Assembly: GCF_024623455.1 (NCBI RefSeq)
Contig: NZ_JANIPJ010000006.1
Coordinates: 1 to 64,000 of the forward strand
Direction of reading: 5' to 3'
Source of the DNA: Paenibacillus soyae
GTDB lineage: Bacteria > Bacillota > Bacilli > Paenibacillales > Paenibacillaceae
Length of the DNA: 64,000 nucleotides
This document shows, one piece after another, positions 18,230 to 26,065 of this stretch. The notes below the pieces were generated by a model, which had not been told where the DNA came from, did not search any database, and saw only the letters and a program-made list of their open reading frames with translations. Position numbers and translations under genes: made by a program. Numbering within the stretch: the stretch's first letter is position 1; each line of letters begins with the position of its first letter.

Positions 18230-20302
18230 TTATTCGACGGTTACCGCAATCGTCAGATTCGCGGTATTGCCGGCGAAGTCCGTAACGGTGAGCGCCACGT
18301 CGTAGGTGCCTGGCGTCGTCACGTCGAGACTTCCGATATCCGCCGTAATATTGCTCTTCAGGTCGAAGCCGTCCTTGTCGACGGCCTGCTCGACGAAATC
18401 ATTGCCCCAGTTGATGACGGAAGCATCTTCATCGACCTTCACCTTGCGATAATCCGCCTTCGCGGTAATGGTCGGCGGCGTCGTGTTGTTCGGATCGTAG
18501 ACGATGACGGCGTACGAGGTTTTTCCTTCGTTGCCGGCCGCGTCCTTGACGGACAACGCGAGGCCTCCGTCGTACTTGCCGACGGTATCGAATTTGACCG
18601 TGGAGACATCTACCGTTACATTGGCAATCGGAAGCTCTCCGTCGATGCCGTCCGTCGCTTTCACGTACGTCTCCCATTTCAGCGTCGAAGGATCCGTGCC
18701 TGCCGGCACGGCGATCGGCACGCCGGTCGTCGCGAAGGTCGGAGGCATATTATCCTTGGACTGGCCGGAGCCTATCGTTTGTTCCACGGCGGCCATCGAG
18801 TCGAGAATGACGTTCTTCTGCGCGTCGATCGCGCCCGCGTACTTCGGCGAGCCGTTCAATCCGTACAACGAATTGCCCAGGATCGTATCCGTCCACATGC
18901 CGCCCCATGGCATGATCGTCGCGTATTCGTTCGGGCTGCTGCCGGAGATGCCGACGAACGCTTCCATAACCGCTTCGCCGTATTGCTCGTTCGTCACGTC
19001 GAAGCCGTAATTGATCGCCGTGTTCTTCGCCTGCTTCTCGAAGAAGTCCAGCGCCTTGTCGCTGCTGGCCAGCGTCTTGTAGACGGTCGACCAATAAATC
19101 TTGTACGCCTTCAGGGCAAGCTCCGTCTTCTCCTTGGACAAGCCTTTCAAGACGGCAAACTGGTTGTTCGGGAAGATTACCTGGCCGTATTTCGGATCGT
19201 CTGCCGGAATGTCGTCCGGTCTCGGGAACGGCACGATACCCATCGACTCCCCGCGGGAAGCCAGCGTCTGGCCCGCTCCGTTCGACAGCCACGGCACCAT
19301 GTTCGTGAACACGGTTTCGCCGTTGCCGAAGTCGCTTCCGTTCCACGTCCATCCGGGGACGGAGGTATCTTCGCCGTATCTTGACGACATCATCAGGTTT
19401 TTGGACATGAGCCCGTCGAGATATACGACGGCTTCCTTCGCTTCCGGCGAATCGGCCGTCAGGCCGTCGGCGCCGTATACGGCTCCGCCGTTCGCGTGAA
19501 TCGCTTGGAACGCGGTGTAACGGTAGTCCGTTTGGAACGCCTTGATCGGCACGTCCGTGCGGACCGGCGACATCTTGTTCGCGTAATATTCATTGACCTT
19601 CGTCAAGTAATCCTCGAACGCGGACCAAGTCCACTTCCCTTGCTTCCACAGATCATGAGGATATACCGTCTGGCCGTTTTCTTTGAGGGCGTCGACCTTA
19701 TCCAAGTAAGAGATGTTGTAGACGAGCGGCCACGCGTTCACGAAATCCAGAATATAGTTCAGGAAGTACTTGCCGCCGAACATCTGGTCGCCAAGCATCC
19801 AGGCGTCGTCCGGATCGCTGAAGATGCTCTCGTATTCGTCCAGCGGCTGGAAGATGTTCTGGCCGATCAGGGTTCCTTGCGACCCGCCCCATAGCAGGGC
19901 GACGTCGACGAGCGGCGCGTTCGCGAGCACCGACTTGAGCAGCGATTCCCTCAGGTCGCTCGGGTACTGCAGCCATTGAATCTCGACGTTCAGCTCGCTT
20001 AAGACGGCTTCCTGCGCCTTCTGTCTGGCGAGCAGCTGCTCCGGCGCCATACCCGGCTCGCCGGTTACGGGATCCTTCCAATTCGGATCGTCTCCAGCCT
20101 GCCAGTGAGTACCGAACACGATGACGGTTGGCTCCCCGCCTCCCCCGTCGTCCGTCGGCGTCGCCGTCGCTTCCGCCGCTTTGCTTTGTTCGGGCGATGC
20201 CGCAGGGGCGTTGCCATTCGAATCCTTACAGCCGGTTAGAACGGTGAAGAATAATGCGAGTACCAGGAACAGCGTGGAAATCTTTTTTTGTTTGTTTGCC
20301 AT
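18230..20302 (-). CDS. Extracellular solute-binding lipoprotein with C-terminal Ig-like domains
   Basis: The 690-residue product starts with a lipoprotein signal peptide (lipobox LTGC, C25) and a linker rich in A, S, E and T. A solute-binding domain follows to about residue 500 (DVALLWGG, GKWTWSAFEDYL, NGAGQTLASRGESMGIVPFP, and a long aromatic-rich segment). Two beta-sandwich repeats of the DUF5011/Big type then occupy about residues 515-690; each has the pattern VKATDGIDG...VDVS...GKYD...DAAGNEG. Appended Ig-like domains are rare on ABC binding proteins and may bind wall sugar or polysaccharide. A GGGAGG site precedes the ATG. It is encoded just before the giant binding protein, so the block makes two binding proteins for two permease pairs. 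Confidence 0.88.
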   Translation of the reverse strand: MANKQKKISTLFLVLALFFTVLTGCKDSNGNAPAASPEQSKAAEATATPTDDGGGGEPTVIVFGTHWQAGDDPNWKDPVTGEPGMAPEQLLARQKAQEAVLSELNVEIQWLQYPSDLRESLLKSVLANAPLVDVALLWGGSQGTLIGQNIFQPLDEYESIFSDPDDAWMLGDQMFGGKYFLNYILDFVNAWPLVYNISYLDKVDALKENGQTVYPHDLWKQGKWTWSAFEDYLTKVNEYYANKMSPVRTDVPIKAFQTDYRYTAFQAIHANGGAVYGADGLTADSPEAKEAVVYLDGLMSKNLMMSSRYGEDTSVPGWTWNGSDFGNGETVFTNMVPWLSNGAGQTLASRGESMGIVPFPRPDDIPADDPKYGQVIFPNNQFAVLKGLSKEKTELALKAYKIYWSTVYKTLASSDKALDFFEKQAKNTAINYGFDVTNEQYGEAVMEAFVGISGSSPNEYATIMPWGGMWTDTILGNSLYGLNGSPKYAGAIDAQKNVILDSMAAVEQTIGSGQSKDNMPPTFATTGVPIAVPAGTDPSTLKWETYVKATDGIDGELPIANVTVDVSTVKFDTVGKYDGGLALSVKDAAGNEGKTSYAVIVYDPNNTTPPTITAKADYRKVKVDEDASVINWGNDFVEQAVDKDGFDLKSNITADIGSLDVTTPGTYDVALTVTDFAGNTANLTIAVTVE

Positions 20303-20338
20303 TTTCGATCCTCCCTATGATTTCAGCTTACAGAGGTT

Positions 20339-20355
20339 GTTCAATAAGTCCGCTT
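20339..20355. repeat. Relic of a MITE terminal repeat
   Basis: GTTCAATAAGTCCGCTT matches the left end of the 2698-2866 element (GTTCAAAAAGTCCACTT) at 15 of 17 positions. No second end is visible, so this is either a solo end or a decayed copy, located between the GH30 and binding-protein genes. Confidence 0.4.
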
Positions 20356-20394
20356 AAACCGAACCTTCCGAACCCGATCTAACAAAAAACGAGA

Positions 20395-21852
20395 CTACTC
20401 GGCCTGAACAACGAACGTCGTTACAGACTCAGGCGGCAGAACGTAACCTTCGAGCCCGCTCACCTCCTTCACGAGGTCCAGATCATGCGCTTCGGACGTC
20501 TCGTAAATCTCCGTCTTCTTCCCTCGAATTTCCTCGAACGCGACCGTTTTCTCTTCCTTGGCGGGATTGACCGCTACGATAACGGTCCGGTCTCCTTCGG
20601 GACTCGCGTAGGCGGTGGCGAGCACCTCGCCGTCTTCGCTCGAGGCTCCGATCCGGTGATAACCTGCTTTAATGAATTTGGAATAATTGCCGAAGCTCCA
20701 CATTCTCTTGGCGGTGCCGAATTGCTTGGTTGCCGGGTCCACGTACACTAGGGCATCCCGGTAATCGCCTTTGGCCACCGCCAGCCACTGCTCCCATGTC
20801 GACACCGACAGGATCGTCATATCCTCGTGAATCGTTCTCGCCAGCACGAGAGCCGCTTCCATGCTCGCCGCGTTGCCGTTCAGCATCTCGCACCATTCGG
20901 TCTGATGCAGCGGAAGCATGTTCTCGAATTGCGAGAAATATTCCGCGGCGATCTCCTTATCCTTCGCGCTCGACCAATACGAATGCACCGCATACGCGTC
21001 GATGTGCCGCGAGAGCACGTCGTCGCTCATAATTCGCTTATACATCGTGAGCGTATACTCGGGATCGTTCCAAGCGCCGGATTCGGCGATCAGCAGCTTG
21101 ACGGGCAGGTTCCTCGCCTCCAGCTCCAGCGCCACCTTCCGGGATAGGCTGATAACCTGCTCCGGCTCATAATGGCAGCCCTCCTGGCCGCTCTTCCATT
21201 CCCATTGCGGTTCGTTGATCGGGCTTAAATATTTGACCGGCACGCCTTCCTTGACGAACAGCTCCGTAATATCGACAAGGTACTTCGCGAATTCGTCCTC
21301 GTTCTCCGGAGGCAGATTCGATTTCCCGGTCGGTTCGCCCGAGGAGTAGCCCGATACCGTCAGCCTCGCCGGCGGACTGTTGGCGAACAATACGATATCC
21401 GCTCCGCGCTTCGCCGCCTCCTTCATCGCCAGAATCGCGTTTTTGTCCCGGTCCAGGTCGTATACGCCCGGCGATACCTCCACCGTCTCGGTCGTGCGCC
21501 AAGGATCGCTCGCGACCGCCGGCTTGCCGGCACCGATGTTGTACCGGTAAATGTTGAGGCCGATTCCTTTCTCTTCGTCGTACAACAGATCCATGATTGG
21601 CTCGAGGTTATCCCAGCCGCCGACCTCCTGCGACCACCAGGCGCCCGAGGCTCCGAAGCCGTCGATGCTTTGATGGACGGCGTTGTAATCAAGCGTGATT
21701 TTTGGTCCCATGCTGCTGCTCCCTTCATCGGTTGGTTCGTTTGGTTCCGCGCCGGGTTTCGGCGCCGGGGGCAGCGCAAGCAAGAGGACCACGGCGCCGC
21801 AAATTGCGAACCAGATGAATCCGACAGCGAGCTGTCTTTTCGATAATCCCAC
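20395..21852 (-). CDS. Glycoside hydrolase family 30 enzyme, membrane-anchored
   Basis: This 485-residue protein has an N-terminal membrane helix (about residues 8-28) and a P/E-rich linker, then a GH30 TIM barrel starting at IDGFGASGAWW. The acid/base is visible in LSPINEPQWEW (E214) and the nucleophile in LHQTEWCEM (E319). A C-terminal beta domain follows. GH30 enzymes cleave beta-linked glucans, xylans or beta-1,6-galactans. The GFGASGAWW start and the galactosidase neighbours favour an endo-acting galactanase-like role, by inference only. It starts at a GTG with AAGGGG 7 bases upstream. The upstream region holds a LacI-type operator and a possible CcpA site, so it may have its own promoter. 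It likely trims polymer outside the cell before import. Confidence 0.88.
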   Translation of the reverse strand: MGLSKRQLAVGFIWFAICGAVVLLLALPPAPKPGAEPNEPTDEGSSSMGPKITLDYNAVHQSIDGFGASGAWWSQEVGGWDNLEPIMDLLYDEEKGIGLNIYRYNIGAGKPAVASDPWRTTETVEVSPGVYDLDRDKNAILAMKEAAKRGADIVLFANSPPARLTVSGYSSGEPTGKSNLPPENEDEFAKYLVDITELFVKEGVPVKYLSPINEPQWEWKSGQEGCHYEPEQVISLSRKVALELEARNLPVKLLIAESGAWNDPEYTLTMYKRIMSDDVLSRHIDAYAVHSYWSSAKDKEIAAEYFSQFENMLPLHQTEWCEMLNGNAASMEAALVLARTIHEDMTILSVSTWEQWLAVAKGDYRDALVYVDPATKQFGTAKRMWSFGNYSKFIKAGYHRIGASSEDGEVLATAYASPEGDRTVIVAVNPAKEEKTVAFEEIRGKKTEIYETSEAHDLDLVKEVSGLEGYVLPPESVTTFVVQAE

Positions 21853-21885
21853 TTTGCCGCCCCTTCCTCTGACTGCGATCGTTAA

Positions 21886-21899
21886 TGAAACGGGTTACA
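21886..21899. promoter_or_regulatory. LacI-type operator upstream of the GH30 gene
   Basis: TGAAACGGGTTACA is a 14-bp palindrome of the form TGWAAC-GG-GTTWCA, the same motif as at the lacI promoter and the first GH35 promoter. It lies 34 bases upstream of the GH30 start codon, where a repressor would block transcription. Confidence 0.65.
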
Positions 21900-21912
21900 T
21901 TAAGCGCTTACA
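21899..21912. promoter_or_regulatory. Possible catabolite (cre) site upstream of GH30
   Basis: ATTAAGCGCTTACA matches the cre consensus TGWAANCGNTNWCA at 12 of 14 positions, with the symmetric AAGCGCTT core. It abuts the LacI-type operator. CcpA control is an inference. Confidence 0.45.
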
Positions 21913-21926
21913 ATTCCAGTTATTTG

Positions 21927-24722
21927 TTACACGGGAATGAATGACAAGTCCTGAAGCAAGGCTGGCTCCTCTCCATCCAACGCTTCCAGCAGAATGGCGA
22001 GCCGGTTCGATTGTTCCTGGAACCAAGGCCCCGGCAAGTAGAAGGAGTCCTGAGAGCCTCCCGTGAAGGCCGGACGCGAGCGGCTGCCTTGCAGCCATAG
22101 GCGGCCTACGAGCTGCCCGCCGAAGAGCACCGACATTTTCAAATTCGAGCCTCTCGCCTTAACTCTCCACCCCTTCCCTTCATTCGACTCGCCAACCTCT
22201 CCCAGCAGCCAGGCCATCTCGCCGGCCTTCATGGCGAGGGGAAGATCGATCTGCGCCGCGTCCCGAATCGCTCCGGCGTCGGCCAGAAGCTGCTCTTCCT
22301 GACAGGAGGAGATTCGCCACTCCTTGGCGGATACGCCTTCGTAGAGGATCACCCTCCCGGAGGATAAGCCGGGCAGTCTCTCGACGAACACCGTCAGCTG
22401 CACTTGCTCTCCAGGCTTAACGAAGGATGTGATGTCCACGAATGGCTCCGACGGCGTAACCGGCCCCGCGTCATTCCCGTCCACGTAAACCTTAGCCGGC
22501 ACCTCTATCCCATCGAAGTGAACCGTCCACGAATCCAAGTCGCTCGCGGCGGCGAAGCTGTTGCGATAATATTCAAGGGCGGGCCGCGCCGCCGATAACC
22601 AGCCTCCGAAGCCTACGATCGGCCACAAGGAATCGTCCGCCTCTCTGCCGACAAGCTCCTCTTGGAGCGTCCGATCGTTTACGGCTTTTACCCGCCAATT
22701 GCCTCTCAGCGGGGTTACGTTCGTAACCGATACGAGACCCTTCAAGCCTTTCATCGCGTGCAGACGCAGCGAGGGAAGCCGTATGTCGTCGAAATTGCTA
22801 TGCCCCCAAATCTCCGCCCTGACCGTTAGGACATCGCCTTCGGTTTTTGAATCAAGCGGAACATACCGGCTGGACCCGCCAGGGACGATGGTGGATATGT
22901 AGGTATTCCCTGCATATAGCGAGATGACGTCGCTTGCTTGGCGAACGAGAATGCCTTGGCGCCTCTCGGCCAGGTTCGGCTCCGTCTTCGTCTCGTACCA
23001 GGCATAGCCTCGATATATACCGTAGACTTCCAGGAAGTCGGCTTCGCCTGCGATAGCGCCGTGGCTGCTGCTGCCGGCTATCGGCTTATTCGCCGGTATC
23101 GAAGAGAATGACCATGGAATCGGAAGCGGAGCGGCCTCTTTGGCATATTCGAGCTTCTGCCCGAATAGAATTTCGCCGTCCTCCCTGACCTCTTCGATCA
23201 TCAACGCTTTCGAGCGCTCGACCGCGATAAGCTGCAGCAGCTTCCCGTCCGGGAGAGCGATCTTGCAGTAGGCGGGCTTGCTCGCATCGAACGTCCATAC
23301 CATCGTGCCCTCCGTCTCGTCCGTGCTCAAAGGGACTGCTTCCAGAATCGTTGATCCTTCGATCCGGAGGGCGATCTCCCCTTCGCTATCGGTATGGAAG
23401 ACGAGAGTCGTTCCCGAGGCGCTTGATCGGCAATCGCAAAGTTCGGCCGTGGCGTACAAGAGCGTTCCTTCGATTCCCCACGTGCGGAGTGGAACGCCAA
23501 GCGGCAGCGCGACCGAGCGCCAACGGTTCAGAACAAGCTTTGAGCGCTGAGGAAGCCGCATGCCGCCGAATTCGAAGGACGCTTCCGCCGGAGCGTCCGC
23601 TACGCTTGAGACGAAGCCAAGATATCCGCCGTCGCGAAGCTTCAGCGCGTGACATCCCGCCACGGCTTCCCTCGGCGATGCGATCGTCTGGACGGCGTCC
23701 GCCGCCGCAGGTTCGGCTTCCGCCAACGAGGCGCCGTACGCCGCAATCATTCGGGCCATCAGTCTTCCCTCGTAAGCTTCCGGGCGCACGTGCCCTTCCG
23801 GCGAGATCATGCCTCCGAAATCGTAATCGGAGGTTAGAAACGCGAGCGGCTTTCCCCAATTATTCGTGGCGTTCGTGAAGCCGAAATCCGTTCCGGACAC
23901 TTGCAGGTACGGCCCCAGCAGCTTGGCTCCGCGGGACAGCAGCCTTCTAAGCAGAAAGTGGGAACGATTCGTTTCCGTCACGAGCAGCGGATGTCCCATG
24001 CCTTCAAGAAGCGATTGATAGCTGCCGACCTTCTCCTCGAAGGCGGGATCGCGGTCATTCGGATAGAAATTGCAGGTAGGCACCACTCCGTCCGCAAGCC
24101 CCGAGGCTTCGAGCAGGCCGCCCTGTCCGGCGCAGGCGATCAACGGCACCGTTATGCCCCGCTCGACCGCCATATCCCTAAGCGCCGATATGTATCCTAG
24201 AGGGTCCGCGCATCCGAAGAAATCCAGCTCGTTGTCGAGCTGTACGGCGACGATCGTCCCGCCTCCGCCGATCTGGAAGCTGCTCAGAATGGGGATAATG
24301 CGGTCGAACCACTTCGCTGCCGCGCGAAGAAACGCCGGGTTATTGTCTCTTATCGCCATGCCCTCCTCCCCGTAGAGGTAAGCCGGCAGCGCCCCTCCGT
24401 CCCACTCGGAGCAAATGTAAGGCCCCGGACGCGCCAGCACCCGCAGCCCGACCTCCGATGCCGTCTCCAAAAATGCGCGGATATCCTTCTCGCCGGAGAA
24501 ATCCCATTCGCCTTCCCGCTGCTCGTGATAATTCCAGGGAAAATAGACGTCGATGCAGTTATACCCGAATGACTTCAGCTGAAGCATTCTCTCGCGCCAG
24601 AGCGCCCTCGGGATTCGGAAGTAGAACAGCGACGCGCAAAGAACGATTTCTGACTTTCCTTGAATACGGAATACGTTCGAAGAGAGGTGTACCGGCGACA
24701 TGGCCGAAGCGTTCGATTCCAT
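21927..24722 (-). CDS. Glycoside hydrolase family 35 beta-galactosidase-like enzyme (divergent)
   Basis: This 931-residue cytoplasmic protein is the first gene of the long block. It carries GH35 barrel signatures: DVYFPWNYHEQREGEWDF, ARPGPYICSEWDGG, the acid/base region VAVQLDNELDF (E165) and a nucleophile candidate in LLVTETNRSHF (E250). The nucleophile context differs from the usual AEFWSGWF of the other GH35 gene here, so it belongs to a separate branch and may have a different linkage preference. Beta-sandwich domains fill the C-terminal half. The ATG has a GGAGG site 7 bases upstream. Its promoter region contains four copies of the LacI-type operator, making it the likely main control point of the block. 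Confidence 0.9.
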   Translation of the reverse strand: MESNASAMSPVHLSSNVFRIQGKSEIVLCASLFYFRIPRALWRERMLQLKSFGYNCIDVYFPWNYHEQREGEWDFSGEKDIRAFLETASEVGLRVLARPGPYICSEWDGGALPAYLYGEEGMAIRDNNPAFLRAAAKWFDRIIPILSSFQIGGGGTIVAVQLDNELDFFGCADPLGYISALRDMAVERGITVPLIACAGQGGLLEASGLADGVVPTCNFYPNDRDPAFEEKVGSYQSLLEGMGHPLLVTETNRSHFLLRRLLSRGAKLLGPYLQVSGTDFGFTNATNNWGKPLAFLTSDYDFGGMISPEGHVRPEAYEGRLMARMIAAYGASLAEAEPAAADAVQTIASPREAVAGCHALKLRDGGYLGFVSSVADAPAEASFEFGGMRLPQRSKLVLNRWRSVALPLGVPLRTWGIEGTLLYATAELCDCRSSASGTTLVFHTDSEGEIALRIEGSTILEAVPLSTDETEGTMVWTFDASKPAYCKIALPDGKLLQLIAVERSKALMIEEVREDGEILFGQKLEYAKEAAPLPIPWSFSSIPANKPIAGSSSHGAIAGEADFLEVYGIYRGYAWYETKTEPNLAERRQGILVRQASDVISLYAGNTYISTIVPGGSSRYVPLDSKTEGDVLTVRAEIWGHSNFDDIRLPSLRLHAMKGLKGLVSVTNVTPLRGNWRVKAVNDRTLQEELVGREADDSLWPIVGFGGWLSAARPALEYYRNSFAAASDLDSWTVHFDGIEVPAKVYVDGNDAGPVTPSEPFVDITSFVKPGEQVQLTVFVERLPGLSSGRVILYEGVSAKEWRISSCQEEQLLADAGAIRDAAQIDLPLAMKAGEMAWLLGEVGESNEGKGWRVKARGSNLKMSVLFGGQLVGRLWLQGSRSRPAFTGGSQDSFYLPGPWFQEQSNRLAILLEALDGEEPALLQDLSFIPV

Positions 24723-24750
24723 TGGTCATCCTCCGTGTTCGCGAAGTTTT

Positions 24751-24764
24751 TGTAAGGGGTTTCA
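24751..24764. promoter_or_regulatory. LacI-type operator, promoter-proximal copy
   Basis: TGTAAGGGGTTTCA lies 29 bases upstream of the GH35 start codon. Its centre is 63 bases (six helical turns) from the next copy, a spacing that suits looping by a tetrameric or paired repressor. Confidence 0.6.
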
Positions 24765-24813
24765 TGACTTCCTGGGCGATTTCTGCCGATTCTTCCTCCA
24801 ATTTGCCGCATTA

Positions 24814-24841
24814 TGAAACCTGTTACATGTAACGGGTTTCA
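24814..24841. promoter_or_regulatory. Two abutting LacI-type operators forming a 34-bp palindrome
   Basis: TGAAACCTGTTACA (24814-24827) is immediately followed by TGTAACGGGTTTCA (24828-24841). Together with flanking bases they make a 34-bp palindrome (24811-24844) with a single mismatched pair. This is the strongest symmetrical site in the window. It is the central part of the divergent region between the GH35 and AraC genes, so it could control both directions. Confidence 0.75.
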
Positions 24842-24892
24842 TAACGGGTAAAAAAAAGAACGAGGAAGTCGCGCTTTGCTCGTCGTCATCTG

Positions 24893-24906
24893 TGAAAGGG
24901 GTTTCA
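24893..24906. promoter_or_regulatory. LacI-type operator, distal copy
   Basis: TGAAAGGGGTTTCA lies 65 bases beyond the central pair, on the AraC side of the divergent region, mirroring the 63-base gap on the other side. Confidence 0.55.
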
Positions 24907-25079
24907 TTTTTGATAATGCTATTCTATATTCTGGATTTATCGTCTGTCAATCATTGCTTTGGAAAAATTTTCGAGTCGGGCGCAACCGGACGCGTTCCCT
25001 CCCCTCGCAGCCTTTTTGTATGGTACTATGTTTATGACTATTTTGATATAAAAATAACTCGAAGAAAAAGAGGGAGAGC

Positions 25080-25964
25080 ATGAGACTCGAAGCTCCGCTG
25101 GGCATTTACGGCTTTCGGTTCAACGACCTTCCAAACCAGCCGTTATGCAGCCTGTACGCCGTGGGACACGAAACGATCCGCGATTCTTCCTACGACTGGG
25201 ACGGCCTGACGCGGTCGGACGGCCCCTTATATCTGTTTCAGTACACCGTGCAGGGCGAGGGGATATTCGAATACGAGGGAACGCCCGAGCGGATTCACTC
25301 AGGCCGGGCGTTCCTTACGGAAATTCCCGGAAATCACCGTTATTATCATCCCGGAGGCTCCGAGCCGTGGGAGTTTTATTTCGTTTTGTTTCGCCCCGTC
25401 CTGATAACGCCGCTGTGGGAGGAGATCGTCTCCGCGATCGGTCACTCCCCTTCGTTCGATGCGGGCAGCTTGCCGATTCAGGCGCTCAAAGACATGTTCT
25501 ATGCGGCGCATTACGGCAAAATAACAGACGCCTATAAAGCCTCCGCGTTCGTCTATCAATTCGTCATCGAATTGCGTAGAGCCTGCGCGGCCGTCGGCCA
25601 GTCTCCCGAGCAGCGGCCCGAGCTTGTCCGGAAGGCGGTTCAGTACCTTGACGCGAATTATGGTCAAAGTCTGGGCCAAGAGCAGCTTGCCGCTCAGCTG
25701 GGCGTTTCCAAATTTCACTTCCTGCGAACGTTCGCGAGGCATGTCGGCATGACCCCCAACGAATACGTGAACCGGAAACGAATCGAACGGTCGATCGAGC
25801 TGCTCCGGACGACCGACTGGAGCATTGATCTGATCGCGGAGACGGTCGGTTATTCTACGGGCAGCTATTATATCAAAGTGTTTAAGAAGCTGACCGGCGG
25901 TACGCCGGGAGATTACCGCGCGGCGGGGAATCACCTGCAGTTCAACAAGCTTTTTTTTGATTAA
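25080..25964 (+). CDS. AraC-family regulator with N-terminal sugar-sensing domain
   Basis: The 294-residue protein has an N-terminal cupin-like AraC sensing domain (about residues 15-150) and a C-terminal double helix-turn-helix (about 190-290), with the signatures GVSKFHFLRTFARHVGMTPNEYV and IAETVGYSTGSYYIKVFKKLTGGTP. The ATG is preceded by AGGGAG. It is divergent from the GH35-led block and lies 100 bases upstream of the two-domain GH43 gene on the same strand, which is its most likely target. It may add substrate-specific activation on top of LacI repression. The inducer is unknown. Confidence 0.9.
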   Translation: MRLEAPLGIYGFRFNDLPNQPLCSLYAVGHETIRDSSYDWDGLTRSDGPLYLFQYTVQGEGIFEYEGTPERIHSGRAFLTEIPGNHRYYHPGGSEPWEFYFVLFRPVLITPLWEEIVSAIGHSPSFDAGSLPIQALKDMFYAAHYGKITDAYKASAFVYQFVIELRRACAAVGQSPEQRPELVRKAVQYLDANYGQSLGQEQLAAQLGVSKFHFLRTFARHVGMTPNEYVNRKRIERSIELLRTTDWSIDLIAETVGYSTGSYYIKVFKKLTGGTPGDYRAAGNHLQFNKLFFD

Positions 25965-26065
25965 TAGAGAGCAATTTTGTGCTATGGGCGACCATTTTTG
26001 TTGTGGAAAATAGAAGGCGTTTTCAACTATGATAATTTCATATATGGCTATAAGGAGGGCTCCAT

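Noticed and set aside
24892..25083. 63-codon frame upstream of the AraC gene
   Set aside because: It covers the distal operator, has no ribosome binding site of quality, and its product has no recognisable features.
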